Positions 1-9,186 of a stretch of 64,000 nucleotides of DNA are shown in pieces. Source of the DNA: Kitasatospora xanthocidica (GTDB taxonomy: Bacteria; Actinomycetota; Actinomycetes; Streptomycetales; Streptomycetaceae); contig NZ_BNBY01000007.1 of NCBI RefSeq assembly GCF_014656195.1, forward strand, positions 62,001 to 126,000, written 5' to 3'. The position numbers were made by a program, and so were the translations under genes. Within the stretch, counting starts at the first letter, position 1; each line of letters begins with the position of its first letter. The notes under the pieces are model-generated. The model did not search any database and was not told the DNA's origin. It saw nothing but the letters and a program-made list of their open reading frames with translations.

Positions 1-1882
1 CGAGGACCAGTCGGGTGTAGTCGCACAGGCCGGTGAACCGCCACTGCTCGTCGTAGAAGGCGACCGACAGGTCGAGGTCCACCCGCTGGTTCGGGCGCTG
101 CATCCAGTGCACGAACAGCCGCAGCCGCTGCCCGTCCGGGAGCCGCTGCACGCTGCCGCGCGGTACGGCGACCAGGGTCTTGGCGCTGGCGCGCTCGGCG
201 AAGGGCACCACCAGGTCGGCCAGCCCGGCGTCCAGCACGGCCACCTCGTAGCGCCCCGCCTCCCGCGCCGACCGCTCGGCCCGGCGCAGCAGTTCGGCCT
301 CGATCAGCGCGCAGACCGGCGCGCTGAGCCCGGCCGGGACGGGCGTGCCCCAGTCGAAGCGGGAGTGCGCCGAGGCGACCCGGCCGCGCGGGAAGTACAG
401 CCGCCGCTCGCCGGCCCCGCGCGGCGCGCGCAGCCGCCCGTACGCGCCCAGCAGCGGGCCGGGGGCGACCGCGCGCAGCGCTCCGGGCAGCGCCTCGGTG
501 AGCTCGGCGGGCAGCGGCTCGCCGGGGAACCAGGTCTCGTGCACCCGCAGCAGGTGGTGCAGTCGGCGCACCAGCTCGCCCGGGCGGCGGGTCAGCAGCC
601 CGACGGCGGCGGGCAGGTCGCCCTGCTGGAGGGCGTGCTCGACGGCGGCGGCGAAGGTCTCGACGGTCAGCCGGGTGTGCCCGCCGGGCGTCTCGCGCAC
701 CCGCAGCGGGGCGGGCGCCTCGCGCAGCCGCGGGCCGAGGCCGTGCAGATCGAGATCTGTCTGCCGGAGTACGGCGAAGGCGGCCGCCGCGTACGGGAAG
801 CGGTCGCGGTGCTCGTACGGGTGCAGCAGTTCGCCGGCCCGCAGCCAGGGCTGCCGGTGGCGGCGCAGGTCCTCGGCGAGGGTGCCGACCGGGAACGCGT
901 CCAGTACGGCGAGCAGTTCGCGGCGCAGCGGGCGGGGCAGGTTGCGCAGCCGCAGGGTGCGGGCGGTCTCCCGCAGCAGGTCGGGCTCGGCGCCGGACCA
1001 CGCCCAGATCAGCCGCAGCACGTCGGTGGCGGTGGTGAGGTGGCCGGCGAGCAGCGGGCGGGCGCGCTCCGGGTCGCGGCGCAGCAGGGTGGCCAGCACG
1101 GTGGCGCGGCTCTCCCGGACCGGGATCTCGGCGGGCAGCCAGTCGGCCGGGTCGGCGGGGGCGTGGTCGAGCAGCAGCGCGAGGTCCTCGCGGTCCTGCG
1201 GGCTGAGCGGGGTCCGCCGGGCGAGCAGGGCGGCCAGTTCGGTGCCGATCAGCACGGTCCCGGCCAGGCGCAGCGGCTTGAGCGGCTGGTCGGCCCGCAG
1301 GCGCTCGGCGACGGCGCGGGCGCCCTTGGTGTCGGGCTTCAGGTGGCGCTCGCGCTCCAGCGGGGTGAGGCAGACCGGGCACCGGCGGTCGTCGAAGCAC
1401 ACGACCAGGTCCTCGTAGCAGTCGCCGCACAGCAGGTGGGCGCAGGGGGCGAGGGCGCCGATCCCGGCTTCCAGGCTGCTGCGGTCGCAGACCAGGCAGA
1501 TCTGGCTGCTCTGGCTGAGCAGGTAGCCGCGGACGGTCGCGGAGTAGTCGGCGCGCGCGTGCGCGGGCACCCCGTCGGGGAAACGGCGGAACAGGGGGGT
1601 GTGGCGGCGGTCGGCGCCGAGCATGGCGTCGACGCCCGCCAGCAGCCGGGTGCCGGCGGCGGTGAGGTCGGCCTGGCGCAGCCGGGCGAGGGCGGCGCGC
1701 AGGTCGCGGGTGAGGACGTACCCGCGCTCGGCCAGGTCGGCTTCCAGCAGGGTGATCGCCGTCGCCGTCCACGGCCGCGGCTCCTCGGGCGGGGCCCCGG
1801 CGGCGACCATGATCCTGCCGTGGCGGCGCAGCAGGTAGGCGTCCAGGCCGGTCTCGGGCGTCATGGCGCTCGGCTTCTTCAC
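1..1882 (-). CDS. RING-finger / TerD-like protein (MXAN_6230/SCO0854-type family), 3' end missing
   Basis: The reading frame is open from 1882 to the window edge, so about 627 residues are visible and the C-terminus is cut off. A textbook C3HC4 RING finger sits at residues 129-171: C129-x2-C132, C147-x-H149, C152-x2-C155, C168-x2-C171. The long middle part looks helical and Leu/Arg/Ala-rich with no motif I can name. The last visible stretch (about residues 590-627, containing VDLDLSVAFYDEQWRFTG) resembles a TerD/tellurium-resistance beta-sandwich. Start: a GTG at 1882 has GGGGGAAGAG just upstream; an in-frame ATG at 1864 is the alternative. From memory this architecture matches the family NCBI calls MXAN_6230/SCO0854 RING domain protein. 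Function is unknown; in eukaryotes RING domains recruit ubiquitin-conjugating enzymes, but nothing here shows such a role. It is transcribed divergently from the dehydrogenase at 2422. Confidence 0.8.
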   Translation of the reverse strand, partial: MKKPSAMTPETGLDAYLLRRHGRIMVAAGAPPEEPRPWTATAITLLEADLAERGYVLTRDLRAALARLRQADLTAAGTRLLAGVDAMLGADRRHTPLFRRFPDGVPAHARADYSATVRGYLLSQSSQICLVCDRSSLEAGIGALAPCAHLLCGDCYEDLVVCFDDRRCPVCLTPLERERHLKPDTKGARAVAERLRADQPLKPLRLAGTVLIGTELAALLARRTPLSPQDREDLALLLDHAPADPADWLPAEIPVRESRATVLATLLRRDPERARPLLAGHLTTATDVLRLIWAWSGAEPDLLRETARTLRLRNLPRPLRRELLAVLDAFPVGTLAEDLRRHRQPWLRAGELLHPYEHRDRFPYAAAAFAVLRQTDLDLHGLGPRLREAPAPLRVRETPGGHTRLTVETFAAAVEHALQQGDLPAAVGLLTRRPGELVRRLHHLLRVHETWFPGEPLPAELTEALPGALRAVAPGPLLGAYGRLRAPRGAGERRLYFPRGRVASAHSRFDWGTPVPAGLSAPVCALIEAELLRRAERSAREAGRYEVAVLDAGLADLVVPFAERASAKTLVAVPRGSVQRLPDGQRLRLFVHWMQRPNQRVDLDLSVAFYDEQWRFTGLCDYTRLVL

Positions 1883-2421
1883 TGCTCTTCCCCCGGTAGG
1901 TATGACAAAGCGGGGGCGGAGAGTGGGCGCACTCGGGTCATTTTGGAGATGAGTGAGAAGGAAGCACGCCGCGGAGCCGCCCCCGCGTCGATCACCCTAG
2001 CGAAGCGCGGCCCGGCGCCCGAACGGTTTTCCGCTCACACCCTCTTCCTACCCGTGAGTAGCTTCGCTACAGTGGCCGCACGCACCACCGCCGGGCTTCG
2101 GGAGCCGCACCGGCGGGGGCCTGCGGTCGCCGTGTCTGCGGCGTCCGCGCCGTGCGTCTTCACCGGCCGGTGCCGCGAACCGCGGCGGGCCGGGTTCCTC
2201 CTCGTATCAGCGTCGCTTCCTTCACCTCGAGCGCCTGAGTACCACGGCACACCCGCAGTTCGGCCGGAGCGGACCGGCCGCTGCCCGGGCATGCCGCACC
2301 CGTCATCTCCCCAAGCCCCCGCGCGTGAACCCTCCTCCGGCGGCGGCCGCCCCCGGCGTTCCGGGCGCGGCGGCGTGCCCGCCGGAGCACGCGCGGGCCC
2401 TTCATGACTAGGAGTCAGGAC
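1883..2421. other. intergenic region between divergent genes
   Basis: About 540 bases with no convincing gene. It must hold the promoters of the divergent RING-finger gene (-) and the 3-hydroxyacyl-CoA dehydrogenase (+). A small inverted repeat, GTAGC-TTC-GCTAC, lies at about 2056-2068 and is followed by TACAGT, a possible -10 element for the rightward gene. A GGTATGACAAAG stretch near 1898-1909 is the least G+C-rich part near the leftward start. Nothing else stands out. Confidence 0.4.
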
Positions 2422-4197
2422 ATGGAGCGTCCCTTCCCCGCCGTCGCCGTCGTCGGCCTCGGCACGATGGGTGCCGGCGTCGCGGTGGCGGTCGCCAAGA
2501 GCGGCCGCCGGGTGATCGGCATCGAAGCCTCCGAGGACTCGGCCGCCCGGGCCCTGGCCCGGATCGAGGAGGCGACCGCGCACGCGGTCGACCGGGAGCG
2601 GCTCACCGCCGAGGAGCGCGCCGGACTGCTGGCCCGGATCTCGGTCGGGCACGAGCTGGCGGCCGCCGCCGACGCCGACCTGGTGATCGAGGAGGTGCCC
2701 GAGCAGCTGGAGCTGAAGCGGGAGATCTTCGCCGAGCTGGACCGGATCTGCCCGGAGAGCACCGTGCTGGCCACCGGCACCACCGCGCTCTCGGTGACCC
2801 GGATCGCCGCCGCGACCGCCCGTCCGGAGCGGGTGCTGGGCCTGCACTTCTTCAACCCGGTGCACACCATGAAGCTGGTCGAGGTGGTCCGCACCGTGCT
2901 GACCTCCCCGCGGACCGCGGAGGACGCCGCCGCGTTCGCCCGCGACCTCGGCAAGGAGCCGGTGGCAGCCGGCGACCGGGCCGGCTTCGTGGTGAACGGC
3001 CTGCTGTTCGCGTACCTGAACCAGGCCGCCGCGATGTACGAGTCCAAGTACGCCTCGCGGGAGGACATCGACGCCGCGATGCGGCTCGGCTGCGGCCTGC
3101 CGATGGGCCCGCTGGCGCTGCTCGACCTGATCGGCGTCGACACCGCGCGCACCGTCCTGGAGGCGATGTACGAGCAGTCCCGGGACCGGCTGCACGCCCC
3201 CGCCCCGATCCTCGGCCAGCTGGTCGCGGCCGGGCTGCTGGGCCGCAAGTCCGGCCGGGGCTTCTACACCTACGAGGCGCCGGGCTCGTCCAAGGCCGTG
3301 GACGCGGCCACCGGGCCGGCCCTGCCGAAGGTGCCGGGCCGCGAGGTCCGCACCGTCGGCGTCTGCGGCTCGGGCACGATGGCCACCGGCATCGCCGAGG
3401 TCTTCGCCAAGGCCGGGCACCCGGTGCTGCTGGCGGCCCGCAGCGAGGAGAAGGCCGAGCGGGCCAAGGCGCAGCTGGCCAGGTCGCTGGAGCGCTCGGT
3501 CGCCAAGGGCCGGATGTCCGCCGAGCAGCGGGACGCCGCGCTGGCGCTGGTCACCCCGGTCGGCCGGTACGCCGAGCTGGCCGAGGTGGACCTGGTGGTC
3601 GAGGCGGTGGCGGAGGACCTGGAGGTCAAGCGGGAGCTGTTCGCCACCCTGGACAAGATCGTCAAGCCGGGCGCGGTGCTCGCCACCACCACCTCCTCGC
3701 TGCCGGTGATCAGCTGCGCGACCGCCACCTCGCGGCCGCAGGACGTGATCGGCATGCACTTCTTCAACCCGGCGCCGGCCATGAAGCTGGTCGAGGTGGT
3801 CTCCACCGTGCTGACCGCGCCGGACGTCACCGCCACCGTGCTGGAGCTGACCGCCAAGGTCCGCAAGCACCCGGTGGAGTGCGGCGACCGGGCCGGCTTC
3901 ATCGTGAACGCGCTGCTCTTCCCCTACCTGAACGACGCGGTGCGGATGCTGCAGGAGCACTACGCGACGGTGGACGACATCGACACCGCGATGAAGCTCG
4001 GCTGCGGCTACCCGATGGGCCCGTTCGAACTGCTGGACGTGGTCGGCCTGGACGTCTCGCTGACCATCGAGCAGGTGCTGCACCAGGAGTTCCGCGAGCC
4101 CGGCCTGGCCGCCGCGCCGCTGCTGGAGCACCTGGTCGCGGCGGGCTGCCTGGGCCGCAAGACCGGCCGCGGCTTCCGCGACCACGCGCGCCGGTGA
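2422..4197 (+). CDS. 3-hydroxyacyl-CoA (3-hydroxybutyryl-CoA) dehydrogenase, duplicated two-unit protein
   Basis: 591 residues made of two tandem copies of the ~290-residue 3-hydroxyacyl-CoA dehydrogenase unit. Each copy has its own NAD-binding glycine motif (GLGTMGAG near the N-terminus; GSGTMATG near residue 315) and its own HFFNP catalytic-domain motif (HFFNPVHTMKLVEVV and HFFNPAPAMKLVEVV). It should interconvert acetoacetyl-CoA and 3-hydroxybutyryl-CoA, or longer homologues, in the cytosol, feeding crotonyl-CoA to the pathway downstream. The start at 2422 is chosen because AGGAG lies 8 bases before it; an ATG at 2404 is in frame but poorly placed. The gene is first in a row with a TetR gene and ccr on the same strand, as I recall for the S. 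coelicolor SCO6475-SCO6469 region. Stereospecificity cannot be read from the sequence. Confidence 0.92.
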   Translation: MERPFPAVAVVGLGTMGAGVAVAVAKSGRRVIGIEASEDSAARALARIEEATAHAVDRERLTAEERAGLLARISVGHELAAAADADLVIEEVPEQLELKREIFAELDRICPESTVLATGTTALSVTRIAAATARPERVLGLHFFNPVHTMKLVEVVRTVLTSPRTAEDAAAFARDLGKEPVAAGDRAGFVVNGLLFAYLNQAAAMYESKYASREDIDAAMRLGCGLPMGPLALLDLIGVDTARTVLEAMYEQSRDRLHAPAPILGQLVAAGLLGRKSGRGFYTYEAPGSSKAVDAATGPALPKVPGREVRTVGVCGSGTMATGIAEVFAKAGHPVLLAARSEEKAERAKAQLARSLERSVAKGRMSAEQRDAALALVTPVGRYAELAEVDLVVEAVAEDLEVKRELFATLDKIVKPGAVLATTTSSLPVISCATATSRPQDVIGMHFFNPAPAMKLVEVVSTVLTAPDVTATVLELTAKVRKHPVECGDRAGFIVNALLFPYLNDAVRMLQEHYATVDDIDTAMKLGCGYPMGPFELLDVVGLDVSLTIEQVLHQEFREPGLAAAPLLEHLVAAGCLGRKTGRGFRDHARR

Positions 4198-4463
4198 CCA
4201 CGCCGCAGACCGGGGGCGGCGCCGCGCAGGGGCCCGGCACGCCCGCCGGGCAAGCTCCGTACGGCGCCGGGACCCCTCCGTACGGCGCCGCGGCCCACGG
4301 CAACGGCGCGCCGCCGCTCGGGGCCGCGTCCGTCGGGCGTTCCGGCTGGAGCCCCGGGACGGTGTCCTCCCGCTGGCCGCGGCCGGCCGTCACCGGTCCG
4401 GTCGCCCCGGTGCGCCGGGGAAGGCCCGCGGCCGCGCCCCCGGGGCCGTGTAGCGTTCCGGAC

Positions 4464-5384
4464 ATGGATCGGGTTCAGTCAGCCTCCCCGCAGCACCCCG
4501 CCGGTTCGCACGGCGCCGACCGGACGACCCCCTCGACCGGCGGCACCGGGCCGGAGGGCGGGCCGGGCAGCCGCCGGGCGGCGGCGCAGCGCCAGCAGAT
4601 GCGTCAGGACCTGGCCACGGCCGCGATGGAGCTGTTCGCCTCGCAGGGCTACGAGGAGACCACGGTCGACCAGATCGCGGCCGCCGCAGGGGTGGCCCGG
4701 CGCACCTTCTTCCGGTACTTCCGGTCGAAGGAGGAGGCAATCTTCCCCGACCACGACGACACCCTCGTCCGGGTGGCCGACCTGCTGGCCAGCGCCGAGC
4801 CGGAGGAGCACCCGCTGGACGTGGTCTGCCGCGGCATCAAGGAGGTGCTGCGGATGTACGCCTCCACCCCGGGGGTGTCGGTCGCGCGGTACCAGTTGAT
4901 CCGTCAGGTCCCGGCGCTGCGCGAGCGGGAGATCGCCGTGGTGGCCCGCTACGAGCGGCTGTTCACCCGGTACCTGCTGGGCCGCTTCGACACCGGCGAG
5001 CCCATCCCGTCCGGCTGGCAGCGCGGCGGCGAGGACGACTCGATGCTGGCCGAGGTGTCGGCGGCGGCGGTCGTCGCGGCGCACAACCACGTGCTGCGGC
5101 GCTGGCTGCGGGCCGGCGGCCGGGGGAACGTGGAGGAGCAGCTGGACCACTCCTTCGAGGTGATCCGGCGGACCTTCTGGGCCTCCAGCGCCCCGGGGGC
5201 GAGACGTCGGGGATCCGTGGTGGCACCCGGTGCCAACGGGGCGCCCGGTGACATCGTGGCGGAGAGCGCACTGAGTGCCAGCCCCGGAGGTGAGGTGCTC
5301 ATCACAGTCGCCCGGACGGACGCTCCGCTGGATGTCGTGGTGGACAGTATCCGGGCCGCACTGAGCAGCGCCCGGGAGTCATAG
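4464..5384 (+). CDS. TetR-family regulator of the ethylmalonyl-CoA cluster (putative)
   Basis: 306 residues. A disordered N-terminus (about 40 residues) is followed by a typical TetR helix-turn-helix, with TTVDQIAAAAGVARRTFFRY as recognition region. The C-terminal ligand domain ends in an extra tail of roughly 60 residues, Ala/Gly-rich then helical (LDVVVDSIRAALSSARES). The ATG at 4464 is preceded by only a weak Shine-Dalgarno sequence, so a slightly different start is possible. It lies between the dehydrogenase and ccr and is followed by a strong terminator, so ccr is transcribed separately. A palindrome matching two sites upstream of ccr occurs inside this gene at 5222-5234. It probably senses an acyl-CoA and controls ccr; that is inference from position. 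Confidence 0.85.
   Translation: MDRVQSASPQHPAGSHGADRTTPSTGGTGPEGGPGSRRAAAQRQQMRQDLATAAMELFASQGYEETTVDQIAAAAGVARRTFFRYFRSKEEAIFPDHDDTLVRVADLLASAEPEEHPLDVVCRGIKEVLRMYASTPGVSVARYQLIRQVPALREREIAVVARYERLFTRYLLGRFDTGEPIPSGWQRGGEDDSMLAEVSAAAVVAAHNHVLRRWLRAGGRGNVEEQLDHSFEVIRRTFWASSAPGARRRGSVVAPGANGAPGDIVAESALSASPGGEVLITVARTDAPLDVVVDSIRAALSSARES
5222..5234. promoter_or_regulatory. palindrome GGCACCCGGTGCC inside the TetR gene
   Basis: The 13-base palindrome, extendable to TGGCACCCGGTGCCA (5221-5235), fits the same G-R-CAC-N3-GTG-Y-C pattern as the two sites upstream of ccr. It is about 300 bases upstream of them, in the part of the TetR gene that encodes its tail. It may be an accessory operator, or coincidence in G+C-rich coding sequence. 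Confidence 0.35.
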
Positions 5385-5414
5385 CCCCAGCATTTTCGCA
5401 GGTCAGAGCGGTAT

Positions 5415-5450
5415 CGAAGGCCCGCGTCGACTTCTCGACGCGGGCCTTCG
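5415..5450 (+). terminator. rho-independent-type hairpin after the TetR gene
   Basis: A perfect 16-bp stem (5415-5430 with 5435-5450) around the loop CTTC begins 30 bases after the TetR stop codon. There is no T-run, which is usual in streptomycetes. It separates the regulator from ccr. Confidence 0.85.
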
Positions 5451-5511
5451 CCATGCCCGCGCAACGCGCGTCACGCGCCGTTCCGGCCCGTTCCGGAGCC
5501 CCGGAATTGCT

Positions 5512-5549
5512 GACACCCGGTGTCTTTACGAGTGGCACAGGGTGCCACT
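5512..5549. promoter_or_regulatory. double operator and promoter region of ccr
   Basis: Two palindromes lie 22 bases apart centre to centre, about two helical turns: GACACCCGGTGTC (5512-5524) and AGTGGCACAGGGTGCCACT (5531-5549). Both fit GRCAC-N3-GTGYC. A plausible promoter overlaps them: TTTACG at 5525-5530 and TACCTT at 5549-5554 with an 18-base spacer, which would place the second site inside the spacer. This is the expected geometry for repression by a TetR protein, and the neighbouring regulator at 4464-5384 is the obvious candidate. The ccr leader is then about 200 bases long. Confidence 0.6.
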
Positions 5550-5764
5550 ACCTTGTTACTCACCAGTCGCGGCGCCGCGGCTCCCCACCTCGGCGCGCCG
5601 TCGTCCGGCGTTCCCACACCCCGGGAGCAGAGCCAGCACAGGCCCGGTCCACACCGGGCGCCCAGCCTGACCCGCCCACCACCCACCTCAGCGAAGCCGG
5701 TGTCCGCTCCCGGCTCCCCCAGACGCCCTGTGACCCTCACACAGGTACGCCTTCGGAGGCAGCC

Positions 5765-7102
5765 ATGCAGGAAATCCTCGACGCGATCCTCAGCAACGAC
5801 GCCACGTCGGAGGACTACGCCGCGATCAAGCTCCCCGAGTCCTACCGAGCGGTGACGCTCCACAAGGACGAGGAGCAGATGTTCGCGGGCCTCGACAGCC
5901 GCGACAAGGACCCCCGGAAGTCCCTCCACCTCGACGAGGTGGCCCTGCCCGAGCTCGGCCCCGGCGAGGCCCTGGTGGCCGTCATGGCCAGCTCGGTGAA
6001 CTACAACACCGTGTGGAGCTCGATCTTCGAGCCGGTCTCCACCTTCGGCTTCCTGGAGCGCTACGGCCGGCTGTCCCCGCTCACCAAGCGCCACGACCTG
6101 CCGTACCACGTCCTCGGTTCCGACCTCGCGGGCGTCGTGCTGCGCACCGGCGCGGGCGTCAACGCCTGGAAGCCGGGCGACGAGGTCGTCGCGCACTGCC
6201 TCTCGGTCGAGCTGGAGTCCCCGGACGGCCACAACGACACGATGATGGACCCGGAGCAGCGCATCTGGGGCTTCGAGACCAACTTCGGCGGCCTGGCCCA
6301 GATCGCGCTGGTGAAGACCAACCAGCTGCTGCCCAAGCCGAAGCACCTCACCTGGGAGGAGGCCGCCTCCCCCGGCCTGGTCAACTCCACCGCCTACCGC
6401 CAGCTGGTCTCGCAGAACGGCGCCGGCATGAAGCAAGGGGACAACGTGCTGATCTGGGGCGCCAGCGGCGGCCTCGGCTCGTACGCCACCCAGTACGCGC
6501 TGGCCGGCGGCGCCACCCCGATCTGCGTGGTCTCCAGCGAGGCCAAGGCGGACATCTGCCGCGCCATGGGCGCCGAGGCGATCATCGACCGCTCCGCCGA
6601 GGGCTACAAGTTCTGGAAGGACGAGAACAACCAGGACCCGCGCGAGTGGAAGCGCCTGGGCTCCAAGATCCGCGAGTTCACCGGCGGCGAGGACGTGGAC
6701 ATCGTCTTCGAGCACCCGGGCCGCGAGACCTTCGGCGCCTCGGTGTACGTCACCCGCAAGGGCGGCACCATCGTCACCTGCGCCTCCACCTCCGGCTTCA
6801 TGCACCAGTACGACAACCGCTACCTGTGGATGTCGCTCAAGCGCATCGTCGGCTCGCACTTCGCCAACTACCGCGAGGCCTTCGAGGCCAACCGCCTGGT
6901 CGCCAAGGGCAAGATCCACCCGACCCTGTCCAAGGTCTACTCCCTGGAGGAGACCGGCCAGGCCGCCCTCGACGTGCACCGCAACAAGCACCAGGGCAAG
7001 GTCGGCGTGCTCTGCCTCTCCCCCGAGGAGGGCCTGGGCGTGCGCGACGCCGAGCTGCGCGAGAAGCACCTGCCCGCCATCAACCGCTTCCGGAACGTGT
7101 GA
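5765..7102 (+). CDS. ccr: crotonyl-CoA carboxylase/reductase
   Basis: 445 residues, normal for the family. It is the NADPH-dependent reductive carboxylation enzyme that turns crotonyl-CoA plus CO2 into (2S)-ethylmalonyl-CoA, the key step of the ethylmalonyl-CoA pathway and a source of ethylmalonyl-CoA extender units for polyketides. The nucleotide-binding motif GASGGLGSYATQ is at residues 232-243. The residues described as binding CO2 in the Kitasatospora setae enzyme are all present at the same numbers: Asn81, Phe170, Glu171 and His365. The ATG at 5765 has CGGAGG seven bases before it. The next gene, ethylmalonyl-CoA mutase, starts 10 bases after the stop, so ccr, ecm, mcl and mch form an operon. 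Confidence 0.97.
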   Translation: MQEILDAILSNDATSEDYAAIKLPESYRAVTLHKDEEQMFAGLDSRDKDPRKSLHLDEVALPELGPGEALVAVMASSVNYNTVWSSIFEPVSTFGFLERYGRLSPLTKRHDLPYHVLGSDLAGVVLRTGAGVNAWKPGDEVVAHCLSVELESPDGHNDTMMDPEQRIWGFETNFGGLAQIALVKTNQLLPKPKHLTWEEAASPGLVNSTAYRQLVSQNGAGMKQGDNVLIWGASGGLGSYATQYALAGGATPICVVSSEAKADICRAMGAEAIIDRSAEGYKFWKDENNQDPREWKRLGSKIREFTGGEDVDIVFEHPGRETFGASVYVTRKGGTIVTCASTSGFMHQYDNRYLWMSLKRIVGSHFANYREAFEANRLVAKGKIHPTLSKVYSLEETGQAALDVHRNKHQGKVGVLCLSPEEGLGVRDAELREKHLPAINRFRNV

Positions 7103-7112
7103 GACGCCTCCG

Positions 7113-9143
7113 ATGACCGAGCCCCAGAAGCGCGACCGGCCCTGGCTGATGCGCACCTACGCCGGCCACTCCACCGCGAGCGACTCCAACGCGCTCTACC
7201 GGCGGAACCTGGCGAAGGGCCAGACCGGCCTGTCCGTCGCCTTCGACCTGCCGACCCAGACCGGCTACGACTCCGACCACGTCCTCGCCCGCGGCGAGGT
7301 GGGGCGGGTCGGCGTGCCGGTCGGCCACGTCGGCGACATGCGCGCCCTGTTCGACGGCATCCCGCTCGAACAGACCAACACCTCCATGACGATCAACGCC
7401 ACCGCGATGTGGCTGCTGGCGCTCTACCAGGTGGTCGCCGAGGAGCAGGGCGCCGACATCGCCAAGCTCACCGGCACCACCCAGAACGACATCGTCAAGG
7501 AGTACCTGTCGCGCGGGACGCACGTCTTCCCGCCCGGCCCGTCGGTGCGGCTGATCACCGACATGATCGCCTACACGGTCGGCAACATCCCCAAGTGGAA
7601 CCCGATCAACATCTGCAGCTACCACCTGCAGGAGGCCGGGGCGACGCCCGTCCAGGAGATCGCGTACGCGATGTGCACCGCCATCTCGGTGCTCGACGCG
7701 GTCCGCGACTCCGGCCAGGTGCCGGCCGAGCGGATGGGCGAGGTGGTCGCCCGGATCTCCTTCTTCGTGAACGCCGGCGTGCGCTTCGTCGAGGAGATGT
7801 GCAAGATGCGCGCCTTCGCCCGGCTCTGGGAGAAGGTCACCCTGGAGCGCTACGGCGTGACGGACCCCAAGCAGCGCCGCTTCCGCTACGGCGTCCAGGT
7901 CAACTCCCTCGGCCTGACCGAGGCCCAGCCGGAGAACAACGTCCAGCGGATCGTCCTGGAGATGCTGGCCGTCACCCTCTCCAAGGACGCCCGCGCCCGG
8001 GCCGTCCAGCTGCCCGCCTGGAACGAGGCGCTCGGCCTGCCCCGGCCCTGGGACCAGCAGTGGTCGCTGCGGATCCAGCAGGTCCTGGCGTACGAGTCGG
8101 ACCTGCTGGAGTACGGCGACATCTTCAACGGCTCCGAGGTGATCGAGACCAAGACCGCCGCGCTGCTGGCCGGCGCGGAGGCCGAGATCGCCAAGGTGCT
8201 GGAGATGGGCGGCGTCATCCCGGCCGTCGAGTCCGGCTACCTGAAGTCCAACCTGGTCTCCTCGCACGCCGCCCGCCGGGCCCGGATCGAGTCCGGCGAG
8301 GACAAGATCGTCGGGGTCAACTGCTTCGACACCACCGAGCCGAGCCCGCTCACCGCCGACCTCGACACCGCGATCATGGTCGTCGACCCGGCCTCCGAGC
8401 GGTCCGTGCTCGCCGCCCTGGAGGCCTGGCGCGGACAGCGCGACGAGGCCGCCGCCCAGGAGGCGCTGGAAGGGCTCAAGGCCGTCGCCGCCACCGAGGC
8501 CAACCTGATGCCGGCCACGCTCGCCTGCGCCCGGGCCGGCGTCACCACCGGCGAGTGGTCCTTCGCCCTGCGCGAGGTCTTCGGCGAGTACCGCGCCCCC
8601 ACCGGCGTCGGCGGCGCGCCCGTCGCGGTCGCCGCCGAACCCGGCGGGGAGCTGGAGCAGGTCCGCGCCGCGGTCGCCGCGACCGCCGCGGAGCTGGGCG
8701 CCGGCAAGCTGCGCCTGCTGGTCGGCAAGCCCGGCCTGGACGGGCACTCCAACGGCGCCGAGCAGATCGCCGTCCGGGCCCGCGACGCCGGCTTCGAGGT
8801 GGTCTACCAGGGCATCCGGCTGACCCCGGAGCAGATCGTCTCCGCCGCCGTCGCGGAGGACGTCCACTGCGTGGGCCTGTCGATCCTCTCCGGCGCGCAC
8901 TGCGAGCTGGTGCCCGACGTCCTCAAGCGCCTGGACCGCGCCGGGGTGCAGGATGTCCCGGTGATCGTGGGTGGCATCATCCCGGCAGCGGACGGCGAGG
9001 CCCTCAAGGCCGCCGGCGTCGCCGCCGTGTTCACCCCGAAGGACTTCGGCATCACGACCATCATCGGCCGGATCGTGGACGAGATCCGGCTCGCCAACAA
9101 GCTCCAGCCGTGGACGCCCGCACCGACCCCGGCCTCGAACTGA
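7113..9143 (+). CDS. ecm: ethylmalonyl-CoA mutase (adenosylcobalamin-dependent)
   Basis: 676 residues with the large substrate-binding barrel first (starting with the RTYAGHSTASDSNALYRRNL region) and the B12-binding domain last. The cobalamin-binding signature D543-x-H545-x2-G548 (within GKPGLDGHSNGAEQ) gives base-off, His-on cofactor binding. The enzyme converts (2R)-ethylmalonyl-CoA to methylsuccinyl-CoA. The family was formerly called MeaA; placement directly after ccr makes ethylmalonyl-CoA rather than methylmalonyl-CoA the likely substrate. It depends on the cobalamin made by the cluster at 18290-25369. It is followed 43 bases later by the lyase gene. Confidence 0.94.
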   Translation: MTEPQKRDRPWLMRTYAGHSTASDSNALYRRNLAKGQTGLSVAFDLPTQTGYDSDHVLARGEVGRVGVPVGHVGDMRALFDGIPLEQTNTSMTINATAMWLLALYQVVAEEQGADIAKLTGTTQNDIVKEYLSRGTHVFPPGPSVRLITDMIAYTVGNIPKWNPINICSYHLQEAGATPVQEIAYAMCTAISVLDAVRDSGQVPAERMGEVVARISFFVNAGVRFVEEMCKMRAFARLWEKVTLERYGVTDPKQRRFRYGVQVNSLGLTEAQPENNVQRIVLEMLAVTLSKDARARAVQLPAWNEALGLPRPWDQQWSLRIQQVLAYESDLLEYGDIFNGSEVIETKTAALLAGAEAEIAKVLEMGGVIPAVESGYLKSNLVSSHAARRARIESGEDKIVGVNCFDTTEPSPLTADLDTAIMVVDPASERSVLAALEAWRGQRDEAAAQEALEGLKAVAATEANLMPATLACARAGVTTGEWSFALREVFGEYRAPTGVGGAPVAVAAEPGGELEQVRAAVAATAAELGAGKLRLLVGKPGLDGHSNGAEQIAVRARDAGFEVVYQGIRLTPEQIVSAAVAEDVHCVGLSILSGAHCELVPDVLKRLDRAGVQDVPVIVGGIIPAADGEALKAAGVAAVFTPKDFGITTIIGRIVDEIRLANKLQPWTPAPTPASN

Positions 9144-9186
9144 CCAGCTGACCAGCTGACCACTGGGAAGGAACAGAACCACCCTC

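Noticed and set aside
107..2407. Long open frame on the + strand across the RING-finger gene
   Set aside because: It is the antisense shadow of a gene with normal third-position G/C bias and a complete RING motif on the minus strand; its product is Gln/Gly/Arg-rich with no domain.
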